From assembly GCA_002786025.1 (NCBI GenBank), contig NHNW01000018.1, forward strand, positions 186,001 to 250,000: 64,000 nucleotides of DNA, read 5' to 3'. The position numbers were made by a program, and so were the translations under genes. Below are positions 55,279-64,000 of the stretch, piece by piece. This DNA is from Zasmidium citrigriseum (lineage: Eukaryota; Ascomycota; Dothideomycetes; Mycosphaerellales; Mycosphaerellaceae). Under the pieces are notes generated by a model. The model worked only from the letters and a program-made list of their open reading frames with translations, was not told where the DNA came from and made no database searches. Each line of letters opens with the position of its first letter. Positions within the stretch are counted from its first letter, which is position 1.

Positions 55279-57429
55279 TCAAACAAGTGTGACATCTCCT
55301 TCCTCTGCTTCAGCAAAGAAGCCAGGCTCGCGATGGGTCTGAGCACATCCAATGCGGCGATATACCGGCTCACTGCTTCGAGAGACCGGCTCGAGCAACA
55401 GCAGCCCAATGTAATTGATCTCAAAGCAGAGCAGCTGGTCGTACATTCGTGGTAACTCGTTGTCCAGATGGATAATGATTGGTCTTCTCCAGTCGAGCGC
55501 AATGAGTATTCGCCGTTTCTGGTCGCTGATGGCCCATACGTCCTTTTGCTCCGCGAGGGAAGGAATTTGGATGTGAGTGTTTGCAGCTCGCTCCTCGTCT
55601 GGATATTGCGGAAGCTGCCTGAGACCATTCAGTCTGCGCATCTTGCCGCTGAGGTGAAGTCGTAAGATTGGCCCGACCCAGCTACTGCCGCGAAAATCAG
55701 CATGAGAAGAGGCCTGCTTTGGCATGATGATCTTTCTCGCCGGAGCGATGCTGGCCCAGGACCACGAAGGTGGCAAAGGTCTCGCTTCGCCCACACTACT
55801 CGCCGACATACGACTTTGGTCTATTCGGTGTCGTCGAGGGGGACTGGTCACAATCCAAAGTAGCTGAGCTGGAAGACGGCTCCTCCAGTGGCCAAGGAGA
55901 TACTCCTCGCCGGTAGCTTCCTTGATCAAAGTAGCCAGGCCAGATACCGCAGGGAGTCGATCCTCGTCGATCGTAAAGTCTCGCGTGGAGAAAGTCGTTA
56001 TCATGTCATCCCACAGGAGAAGGGGATCTCCAGTTCTTCGAAACTCGTGCGGATCCAAGATCTCGGGCTCGGTGACATGGGGAAATAGCTCATCTCTCCC
56101 AGCGTCTGCCGTGCCATTCTCGGCATACTTTGCGGATGAGCAAGACCAGAACAGACCTTGGTCGGACCAGTACAAGATTCTTGGGGACAGCAACTCTTCT
56201 TGAAAAATCCATCCTCGAGCTGCTAGAGGGCTTTCGGTCCGGATCTGGGCAAGGGTCTTGCGGCGCGGAGTGTGTAGCATGTCGATCAATTTGGCCCGTT
56301 TTGGATCGATTGGGAGCTCATCAGGCCACCGGACATCCACAAAACCGTCACTGGCACTTTCAGCCGAGCAGACGCTGAGAGTGGCGTACGCATTGCCATA
56401 GGTGTGGTGAATATTGGCAGCTTCCCTCTGCCAATCGCCGCTATCGTCGTCTTGCAGAATGCAAAGAGCATCAACCCATAGATACTCAATTTGAAGCTGT
56501 CTGCAGAGCTCGATTGCATCCTGGATCGTACGGGCGAGTAGGAAAGGGTCGACACCCTCTCTTAGTGCTGACTCGGAGTTCGGGGTCAATTTCAAGAGTT
56601 GGTCTCCGCCCCAACAATAGCTAAGAGCAATGTACCGGGCTTGACCGAGCGATGACCCGTCAACGACTCGAGGGCGTCTTCTCCGGATGTCAACCAGTCT
56701 CGTCGGAAGTTTGCGATCGTCTCCGAGCAATGAGCAGGCAGAATGCAAGCTGTGGCATTCCAAGAGCCATTCCGAGGCAGTCTGCACCAGCTCGCTATGG
56801 CTTCGATGCATGAGCGCTTTATGCTCGGCCTCGGAGACACTGCCAAGTCGCATGTCCACTTCGACGGTGCTCATCAGCGTGAAATAGTGCGAGATCCGAT
56901 TCTCTGAAATTCCTGTCCTCAATTGAGACGACGAGGACATCGGTGAGAGTGCTGTCACTGGCGTTGCGGAGTTGTAGAGCATCTCTCTTAACGATGGCGA
57001 GAGGCATTCACCAATCAGAGCATGTGCCCAACATCTACAAAGATGGCATCCCTCCGAGGCGCTCTGCATCAGCTCTTGAAAGTTGGTGTGAAGGTTGATA
57101 GGAACGCGGCGCTCGATTCCTACATTTCTTCTCAAGAGATGAAGATATCCCACACAAGCCTGTTCGAGCTTCTCGCAGCCACTGCACGTGAATCGCTTCG
57201 TTGCCTTGATACTTGCGAGACGAAACTTGGCTGACATGGACGCTGTCACTGGGGACGAGGGCATTGTCCTGATACCGATCTCGGCATGAGCTGCTGTCGG
57301 GTAAAAGGGCAGGACTTCACATACTCTGCAGAGTCTGAGGACTTGATGCTGCCCAAGCCGTAACGGTTTCGACAATTCGTCACAGCGATTGAGTCCCCAG
57401 CTCAAGTAACGTGCACAAGCCTCCACCAT
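55279..57429 (-). CDS. HET-domain incompatibility protein
   Basis: 716 residues from the first ATG in the frame (57429; the earlier in-frame codons lack ATG). N-terminal Cys-rich part (FTCSGCEKLEQACVGYL; GCHLCRCWAHAL), then the HET domain: YIALSYCWGGDQLLKL, YLWVDALCILQDDDSGDWQ, NAYATLSVCSAESASDGF and AARGWIFQEELLSPRILYW. The C-terminal half has SWSWASIAPARKI and further beta-rich sequence. Organisation parallels the HET gene at 52085, but the two are diverged. No membrane or repeat domain. Confidence 0.9.
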   Translation of the reverse strand: MVEACARYLSWGLNRCDELSKPLRLGQHQVLRLCRVCEVLPFYPTAAHAEIGIRTMPSSPVTASMSAKFRLASIKATKRFTCSGCEKLEQACVGYLHLLRRNVGIERRVPINLHTNFQELMQSASEGCHLCRCWAHALIGECLSPSLREMLYNSATPVTALSPMSSSSQLRTGISENRISHYFTLMSTVEVDMRLGSVSEAEHKALMHRSHSELVQTASEWLLECHSLHSACSLLGDDRKLPTRLVDIRRRRPRVVDGSSLGQARYIALSYCWGGDQLLKLTPNSESALREGVDPFLLARTIQDAIELCRQLQIEYLWVDALCILQDDDSGDWQREAANIHHTYGNAYATLSVCSAESASDGFVDVRWPDELPIDPKRAKLIDMLHTPRRKTLAQIRTESPLAARGWIFQEELLSPRILYWSDQGLFWSCSSAKYAENGTADAGRDELFPHVTEPEILDPHEFRRTGDPLLLWDDMITTFSTRDFTIDEDRLPAVSGLATLIKEATGEEYLLGHWRSRLPAQLLWIVTSPPRRHRIDQSRMSASSVGEARPLPPSWSWASIAPARKIIMPKQASSHADFRGSSWVGPILRLHLSGKMRRLNGLRQLPQYPDEERAANTHIQIPSLAEQKDVWAISDQKRRILIALDWRRPIIIHLDNELPRMYDQLLCFEINYIGLLLLEPVSRSSEPVYRRIGCAQTHREPGFFAEAEEGDVTLV

Positions 57430-57841
57430 CGCATTCTGGGGGCGGCGTTGCTCTAAAAAAGTCGAGACTGTGGCTATACAGCTTGACTGCTCGCACCACA
57501 CCTCCAGGACGCCACTCAAGTATTGCTGGGCCAATTGTATCGTCCGCTTGTGGTCGAGCCACCGCCTTCGCTGTGATAGCTGCAGGCGCCTGCATCGAGA
57601 ACAGCCCGAATGGGGCAAGCGTAGCCTCACGAGCCGCGAATGTACTTGTCGCAGGGACCATCAACTGAGGAGTCGAAGAGGTTTATTTCTACTGGAGAAG
57701 GAGGGCGCAGTGATTGTGACCCTGCCCTTGGAGGTGTTCATACAACCTCTTAGCTTCTCCCTGCGCTCTCAGCGCATCCATCACCTACATCAAGACAACG
57801 CTTTGCACTCCTCCACACCGGCTCTACTGTTACGCAGCACC
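57430..57841. other. intergenic region between HET gene and membrane-protein gene
   Basis: About 410 bases, a divergent promoter region. ORFs on the plus strand (57411-57668 and 57470-57997) have chance-like composition. Confidence 0.4.
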
Positions 57842-58481
57842 ATGTATACGTTTTGGTGGCTTCATTGCTGGATCTCACGACTTTTGACGATCATCACAGC
57901 CTCTCTGTTTTGTGCTATATCCATCGTGGAATCCTACTGCCTGTACTGGGACCGAACGGCCCCTATCGTGAGCATGATTGCAGTAAGTCACCGTTAATAG
58001 TGGATCCAATGGAGGTCTCTCAACTGTCAGGAAGACTAACGAAACCGAACTTGAGGTACCAATATTTATCGGCATTAACATCATACTTTCAACCTTTACG
58101 TTGGTCTACCTCTCCAGAGGCTACACGAGTCAGCTTCGAAGCTTTGGATTCTACTGCCCGATCCCGAAACCATTCCCAAGAAATGATGTGTTCAACATGT
58201 CTGTCGCTGTCGCTTCGATGGACGTTTTGATGGTCATCCTGGCTTTCTACTTCGTGGTGAGCTCGTGTCTCTTGCCGAGCTCTGAAGAGGTGCCTCGCTA
58301 CGTTTATGACGATTGCAGCTTCAATCCAGGTCGCGGTGGTTTTGTCGGAACCGCAATACTGTTCTTGTACGCCTTTGTCTCTCGACCAACTTCAATACGC
58401 AGACTGACCACTGGTCTGCAGGGCAAGCACAGTTTATGCGATCGCATGCCACATCGAGCAATTTCACAAGATTTGGCGTAG
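57842..58481 (+). CDS. multi-pass membrane protein, unknown (3' end tentative)
   Basis: Two exons (57842-57982 and 58056-58481; intron of 73 nt), phase 0; 188 residues. Three to four hydrophobic segments are visible (LLTIITASLFCAISIVESY; VPIFIGINIILSTFTLVYL; MSVAVASMDVLMVILAFYFV; GFVGTAILFLYAFV). The hydrophilic end may be wrong: alternative splicing to a later exon near 58422 is possible, and an ORF at 58784-59083 could belong to it. No domain recognised. Confidence 0.45.
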
Positions 58482-59388
58482 CAACCAGACAGTTCGGAGA
58501 ATGGTCCACCACCAGCGGACGCCACATGATCCGCCTCCAAAAAGTGTTTCCGATTCCAACATAGTCGAGACCGCAACTCCGTAGGAAGGCCCGGCAGCTG
58601 GAAAGCTCGTTGTTCGTTTGATCGAGCTTTCTCGAAATGACTACAATACAGATGATTAAGCTGATCGCTGCGTTGAACGGAAGCTCGCAAACGAAGCAAC
58701 AGCAAGAGCTGGCGCTTTGGATGAACGTTGTGCTTTTGCATCGTCATCGTCTCTGAAGACGCCGGGAAATTGATCTACCAGCGGTGTACTACGGGTCGTC
58801 AGGCTGGCTTGTGGCGAGAAAAGCATGTGCTCATCTACCGCAGATGTCTAATAACAATAAAGACGGGACCTTGAAACGAGTTTCGGATGTTAGTGGACGT
58901 TTCATCAGATTCAAGACGGGCTCTACGAGCGCTGCGGGAATCTCAAATCCTACTGAGGTTTTAGATTGGAATTCAAACGTGGTCCAAAGAAAAATGCATG
59001 ATTGGCAGTCAAGCCTATGGTATCTGACCCCCACTACTGTTGTCATCTTTGAGAGCACAGATATTGAGAAGGAGCGGATATAAAGTGCTTGACCGAACCC
59101 TTGGACGATTCGTCCTCACACCGCCAGGCCTTTCGCCAAGCAGGATCATCTCTTTGCACAGCAGCTTCAAGTAATACTTCGCACAGCACCTCTATTCATT
59201 AGCCCGACTGGGGCAGATCGCATAGAAGATACTGTATAAGATGGCGGGCTTGATGTAATGCTGGCAATTTCAATGGCACCTTGAGCCAGTATAAAAGTTC
59301 ATTCATCCACCTCCTTTCTACTCAGGCTTATCTTATCAGATCATCTCGCATCCTACCCTACACAACCACGCAGCCACGTCTAGCAACC
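58482..59388. other. intergenic region with a doubtful plus-strand ORF (58784-59083)
   Basis: The 99-codon ORF has somewhat protein-like composition in its second half (SDVSGRFIRFKTGSTSAAGI) but no start or splice context that I can support. The TATA box of the 59389 gene is at 59290. Confidence 0.35.
59290..59297 (+). promoter_or_regulatory. TATA box (tataaaag)
   Basis: tataaaag lies 92 bases upstream of the ATG at 59389. Same arrangement as the TATA box of the paralogue at 54847. Confidence 0.55.
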
Positions 59389-59931
59389 ATGCAGCTTACC
59401 GTCTATCTGACCACCCTCTTCGCCGCCGTGGTGGTCGCATCCCCGCGCGGCATGCTCGAGCAGCGCCAATCCTGCGAAGTAGACTTGTTGAAGTTGGAAA
59501 TCTCGAGCGTCGGAAGGACTGAAAAGAAGATAGTATACAGCCTTTGCATGAATGTACGAGAAAGAGTCAATGTGCTCACCCTATTCATCTTGCTCCTGAA
59601 CCATAAGAGAGCCCTCCTTGACCCGAACTCAAGGGCAAGTCACGGTTCAATCAACAGCTGCTTCCTTGAAGGCGGTCTGTGGTATTCTCCATTCGCCTTG
59701 CATGGTTATCGAAGCCATGAAGCCATCTTGATGCAAGTACACCGTCAACGGCGCAAGCTCCAGCCCAAGTGTAACATTCAGAGCACCATCAAATGCAGCA
59801 TCGGACAAACCCGCAAGGAAAGACTTGCCCAAGGGCGGAACGATCAACATTCCATGCGGTCTTGTTCGGTCCCCATATGCATTCATTGTCGTGGATGGCG
59901 CATTTTGAACCATTTAGGATGGAGCATATAA
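59389..59931 (+). pseudogene. paralogue of the small secreted protein; mature part altered or broken
   Basis: The first 29 codons encode MQLTVYLTTLFAAVVVAS, then PRGMLEQRQSC, closely paralleling MQFTVVLTTLFAALVTAS/LEERQGPSC at 54847. After the first Cys the two diverge completely: the open frame continues for about 150 codons of chance-like, Arg-rich sequence and contains no comparable six-Cys pattern. Either the downstream part has been replaced or lost, or an intron joins it to a distant exon; possible acceptors exist near 59670, but I cannot prove them. Listed as a likely decayed copy. The signal peptide itself is intact. Confidence 0.5.
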
Positions 59932-60376
59932 CGATATGCTGAGGCGCTGAAACGAAAGGTCAGCTCACCATCCTGCTGTTGAAGTCAGCATCCCATAGAA
60001 GTATCGTTACGAAAACGAAACGACGGCCAAGTTCTCTTCAGAATGATACATACAGGGACCATCAAGTCATTCGACAAGGCGACAAAGTCGGGATATATCA
60101 CTCCGTCCAACAGAAGATCGAGTCTCGTCTTCAACATTTCGGATTGCGAGGTCAGTCCTACCAGCAAGAGGGAAGAATCCAAATCAGTTGAAATATCTCG
60201 GCTCACAGCGACTATAGGGTGACAGTAGTTGGATCAAAGAAGGGATGACCGTGTCGTTCGACGTCGTTGGCTTTGCGGCGAAGCATGTCCAGCAGAACTT
60301 GATCTCCTTTGCCCTGGAGCATGTTCCTGAGCCGATGGATGTTGGCATGGAGCGCACTGAACTAAGTGCATCGTAA
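59647..60376. other. fragmentary ORFs with protein-like stretches on both strands
   Basis: Minus strand: 59985-60206 (DISTDLDSSLLLVGLTSQSE; LDLLLDGVIYPDFVALSNDL) could join via a gtatgt...acag intron to QDGELTFRFSASAYRYMLHP. A separate frame at 59647-59913 reads FDGALNVTLGLELAPLTVYL. Plus strand: 60245-60376 reads MTVSFDVVGFAAKHVQQNLI. The frames do not join into one gene. They look like relics of one or two genes, or chance. Confidence 0.3.
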
Positions 60377-62063
60377 AAATGCTTTGGTCGCTCATGGCCG
60401 CGATGGATATGAGCTTAGGGAGTCGCTGGTGCGGGGTTTGTTGCTGCTGGGCGTTTGGACTGGCTGGTGGAGGATGTTGGAGGTTGACGGGTTGAGCTTT
60501 GGTCGGACATGATTATCGTGGGTCATGTCCTCTCAAAGAAGATCGAGATCATTTGGAAGCCCTCAACGTTCGGCTTTGGAAGCCAAGATGCCATGCTTTT
60601 GGCCATGATGACCCAAATTCGTGTTTCTGCGTGGTTTCATCGGAGCCCCTCGAGCTGTTGCGTTGATTTCGAGATAGATCGGAGCGGCTGTAACAAGATC
60701 GATGTCCTGCGGAACTGAACAAGTCCAACTCCAAGGCACGGTCTGAAGCTCTGGTAGGAGGCATTCATAAGTAGTTCAACATAAAACCGGCCCGGCACCG
60801 TCTGCCGCCTGCCGAGGAAGACGTTCGGCGATCGTTCGCTGCCGGTTTCAAGTATAGCGGACGGTGCAAGCGGCGTTTTCGTTTGGAGCCGGCGGACGTC
60901 ACCTCGCGGGAGAAGAAGAAGCAGAGAAGAGATGCAAACTCCTGGTCAGCGCATCACAGATTGGCAGAGAGCACTCCGACGCTGGCGACTGCTATTGGCC
61001 ACTGATCGCCATATCGCAGTCAGACCGTCGGTCTCGCTTAGTCCAGTGAGTACGAGAAATCGCTTTTGTGACGAGTCGGTTTCGTTCTGCCAATTGAATG
61101 CATTTCTCCATTTTGTTGCCTCTTTTTGGATGCTCGCTGGGCAAGTGTTTCTCCATCGAGACGGACTGAACGAAGGCGTTCGATAGCATGCTTCGATCAT
61201 TGTTCGTTCTTCAGAGATCGAGTGGATGGCCTTCGAAGATCAAGCTTCATCTCGACTCCACACTGGCACCGAGATCTAATTATATCCGGGCCGCTGGACG
61301 AACCCTGCGCTCGGGAGATCCTCCCCACGGTGCTCGGCTGGGCGACCCCTGTCTGTCTGCAACGTGGTTTGAGACGTTTGCTGGTCTCGAAGCCGGTGTA
61401 CCTTTGACGATTTTGAGGTGTGATGGTGTTGTGATTGTTGGTGAAGTGTTGCAAGACTTGTGATGGGAGCTCCAATAGACGGGTTATTGTTGTATGAACG
61501 ATTCAATGCAGCATGCGGCTCTGCAGAGACTTTGCGGGCGCTCCCTGGGCGTGCAGAGGCCAAAGGCAGTTCAGCTGAGCTCGGCCACGCCCATTCGATT
61601 GATTCGCCAGCCAATTCGCCTTCGCGCGTCGCCTCTCGTCTGCATTTGCTGCGTGGTTGCGTGGTGTCGGCCTGGTCTTGGTCTTCCCTCCCGTCAACGG
61701 CTCCTCCTCTGCCGCCATAGGAGAACGAGTCGAGAGAGAGGCTGCTGGCTGGCTGCAGAGCCGTGGTAACGTCCGCAACGCCTGTCTTCTACTTAGAACT
61801 GCCGTCAGCGCGAGAGCTTCTGCTCGTTGCTTGCATGCTGCGTGTGACCACCAACCGAACTGCTGCCGCTGTCACTGTGAAGTCTCTCCAACACAGCGGT
61901 GATCCAATGTGCACGCCACGAGGCCGCCAGATTGATCTCGCGCGGAATTGAGTTGCAGAGCCTGGCGCGCCAGTATAATTCTAGTGGGGATCTTGCATGC
62001 GTTCTGCCCTTTCGGGGCCTCACAGCACGGGGCGCATTGCATCACTAGATTGACGAACTAGAG
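60377..62063. other. intergenic region, no supported gene
   Basis: Overlapping ORFs of 60-112 codons on both strands lack recognised domains or splice context. Nothing further was recognised up to the start at 62064. Confidence 0.45.
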
Positions 62064-64000
62064 ATGCCCGTTTCAACGTTCTCCTCCGACCTCCACGCGC
62101 GGCACCACAGCAACCTCATCGCCCGCTGGAACTCGACCCGCGACCGCATCGATGCCGACGAGCGGCGTCGCAGCATGAGAGAAATGCAGGAGCTGGACGG
62201 CATTAGCTACTACGACCGTCCAGACTGGCCGCTGCCGTCTCCGCCGCCGCCCACCGACGGCAGCAACGTCCCAAAGGCCGGCCAGCAGGATGGACCGGCG
62301 GAGATGGAGCAGGAGCTGGTCGAGGAGAGCGCCGTGTTGCGGAAGCCAGGAGAGTTCTCGGAGCACATGAATGGAGGCAGATATGAGGATGTCAGTGATA
62401 TTGAAGAAGAAGAAGAGGAGGAGGTCGACAACCAGGAGCACGAACAGAACACAGCACCGTCAGTGCACAACCTCCCTCCACCACCCCAGCAGCCATCACC
62501 GCCGTCGCCGTTGCACAGGGCAGTGCAGCGTCGAGATGTGCCCGCTGCACAACACGAATCAGTGCCCGAAGTCTCGCCAGTCAGGGAACCGCCTGCTTCC
62601 TCGCCCTCCGTCGACAGGGAAGCGTCCGAAACACCGCAGCAGCTTCAATCACACCTGCACCAGCAACGACACCTCGTCCACTCCGAGATCAATGGGCGCG
62701 AGACGGAAGAGGACGACGACGCCGACGACGACGCCGACGAATCGCGAGACGTAGCCACCCCCATCCCTTTCGGCCCAGATTCGCCGGAGTCGAGGCAAGG
62801 GCAGCACCACCGCACCACTCCGCCGCACGTGAACGGCAATACCACGCCTACGCCGACCGTGAACGGTGCGAACCACCGGAGCTCGATCGCCAAAGGGCCC
62901 ATGCATACACCACCTCATCGCAGAACGTCGACGAGGTCATCATGGATCAGCACCACCCAAATCCCGCACAACAAGGAGCGAGTACGATATAGCTGGCAGA
63001 GCGTGCAAGATGACGAGCCCAATCGGCCGCGGATACACATCATCAAGCTGGTGTCCAATGTTGCAACAGCTTCGGCGGGCTTTCCTACGGGAGAGGCCTT
63101 TGGCTTCTCAATATCACCAGGAGGCAGGAGGATAGCAGCTTTCAACAGCTCGAGATTATACGTTCTGCAGACAAATGCCTTACCAGTGGGCATCAGCCAA
63201 GACTTTGCTCTTAAGAGGAGGCCGCTTGCTGTGGAGTTGATCGACGAGGCCAACACCATGGCAGTGCTGGCAGACGACCATACAGTGAACGTCTACGATC
63301 TTGGACTGCACCTGAAGCGAACACGGACGATCAAGCTGGATTTTCCTTCAACATGCATAGCACTCGCCCCAACTGGAGGACTACTGGCAGCCGCATACGA
63401 AGGAGGGGTTGAGATATTCTCATTAGCATCGGATGCACTGCCAACAGACCGCCGAGCAGTGAGATCAGTGAAGATGGACCGCCTGTGCTTTTCGGATGAT
63501 GGCTCTACTTTGCTCGGCACCACCACGAGGATCAATGTGTCGTCAACGGTGGTCGTACAAGTGCCCGTCTTTCCGTCACTGGCCAATGGTGTGCCGACAC
63601 ACGAGGAGCTTAAGGAGGCCTGGTGCTCGGAGCTGTTGCATCCAGAGAACATTCGGAATAGCAGCCACGCAACCTTCATGCGGGAAGAGAGGAAGACCTG
63701 CAACGAGCGACTTTTTGCGTGGAATGGCCTGGAAGACACTTTCGGCATTCTCAACGTGAGCGATCTACAGTACGGCAACATTGACTTTCCAGTGGTCATT
63801 TCGCCGCCGCTTTCGACTTGCGGTGGATTGGGCGCAGCAATCCACAGTTGCCCTGCGATTGACGAGCATGGCGATACGGTGGCTATGATTGTGAACGACC
63901 GGACGATCCGACTGTACATTGTTCCCCACAAGGCTGATGGAGAGGAGGCAACATCTGTGGAAGCACACAGTATAGATCACGAGCTGGACGAAGGATACGG
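62064..64000 (+). CDS. large acidic protein with a WD40/beta-propeller-like C-terminal region (truncated by window edge)
   Basis: An uninterrupted frame from the ATG at 62064 continues to the end of the window (645 codons, no stop), so the 3' end is outside. Residues 1-300 are disordered, with an acidic Glu run (DIEEEEEEEVD), Pro-rich stretches and Gln/His-rich segments. From about residue 320 the sequence becomes folded and beta-rich: FGFSISPGGRRIAAFNSSRL, AVLADDHTVNVYDLGL, CIALAPTGGLLAAAYEGGVE and MDRLCFSDDGSTLLGTT. This resembles the blades of a WD40-type propeller, with short strands ending in VNVYDL or IRLYIV. No GH dipeptides typical of canonical WD40 are apparent, so I call it propeller-like. 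Function unknown. Confidence 0.7.
   Translation, partial: MPVSTFSSDLHARHHSNLIARWNSTRDRIDADERRRSMREMQELDGISYYDRPDWPLPSPPPPTDGSNVPKAGQQDGPAEMEQELVEESAVLRKPGEFSEHMNGGRYEDVSDIEEEEEEEVDNQEHEQNTAPSVHNLPPPPQQPSPPSPLHRAVQRRDVPAAQHESVPEVSPVREPPASSPSVDREASETPQQLQSHLHQQRHLVHSEINGRETEEDDDADDDADESRDVATPIPFGPDSPESRQGQHHRTTPPHVNGNTTPTPTVNGANHRSSIAKGPMHTPPHRRTSTRSSWISTTQIPHNKERVRYSWQSVQDDEPNRPRIHIIKLVSNVATASAGFPTGEAFGFSISPGGRRIAAFNSSRLYVLQTNALPVGISQDFALKRRPLAVELIDEANTMAVLADDHTVNVYDLGLHLKRTRTIKLDFPSTCIALAPTGGLLAAAYEGGVEIFSLASDALPTDRRAVRSVKMDRLCFSDDGSTLLGTTTRINVSSTVVVQVPVFPSLANGVPTHEELKEAWCSELLHPENIRNSSHATFMREERKTCNERLFAWNGLEDTFGILNVSDLQYGNIDFPVVISPPLSTCGGLGAAIHSCPAIDEHGDTVAMIVNDRTIRLYIVPHKADGEEATSVEAHSIDHELDEGY

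Noticed and set aside
59389..59931. A long secreted protein of 181 residues
   Set aside because: The signal peptide is real, but the sequence after the first Cys looks like random translation; better described as an altered or broken copy.
62073..62918. Minus-strand ORFs opposite the acidic N-terminal part of the last gene
   Set aside because: The plus frame is open from 62064 to the window end and its second half reads as a folded propeller-like protein; the minus frames are antisense to its low-complexity part.

Overview
The window reads as nuclear DNA of a filamentous ascomycete. Genes carry one to six short introns (about 47-70 nt, GT...AG, two of them GC...AG). The families are fungal: HET incompatibility domains, a Zn2Cys6 regulator, a TRP/FLC-like channel, a GMC oxidoreductase, a purine-cytosine permease and small cysteine-rich secreted proteins. 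A Dothideomycete of the Mycosphaerella type is my best guess, but this is inference. The exon models below come from checking splice motifs and reading phase by eye.

Layout. 0-5 kb: a TRP/FLC-like membrane protein. 5-9.4 kb: a CalB-like secreted lipase (-) and a SprT-like metalloprotease (+), embedded in repeats; two arrays of about 190-199 bp units in opposite orientation flank them, and a solo copy lies between. 9.8-17 kb: housekeeping and metabolic genes on the minus strand (adenine phosphoribosyltransferase, amidohydrolase, DUF4863-type protein, metallo-beta-lactamase-fold hydrolase). 17-24.5 kb: a membrane protein (-), then on the plus strand a papain-like-fold candidate, a coiled-coil protein, a SnoaL-like protein and a purine-cytosine permease. 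25-30 kb: a HET gene with C-terminal membrane helices and a Zn2Cys6 transcription factor, both minus. 31-33 kb: a divergently transcribed protein fusing zinc knuckles to a TenA-like domain.

33-44 kb: mostly minus strand, with a second SprT-like protease, a GMC oxidoreductase, an F-box-like protein, a seven-exon catalase and a fungal-specific transcription-factor-domain protein. The GMC, catalase and regulator genes form a possible peroxide-handling neighbourhood. 44.7-51.7 kb: an arrestin-like protein, a small three-exon protein, a third SprT-like protease with a C-terminal membrane helix, and a coiled-coil protein built from about ten degenerate DFxPLxxHL repeats. 52-59.5 kb: an accessory-looking block with two convergent HET genes flanking a 58-residue six-cysteine secreted protein, and a likely decayed or restructured paralogue of that protein at 59.4 kb. 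59.9-62 kb holds only fragmentary ORFs. From 62 kb a large acidic, beta-propeller-like protein runs off the right edge.

Most notable are the 86-bp inverted-repeat-ended module and its arrays around the lipase/SprT pair, the three SprT-like proteases within 41 kb, the zinc-knuckle/TenA fusion, the DFxPLxxHL repeat protein, and the HET-effector-HET arrangement.
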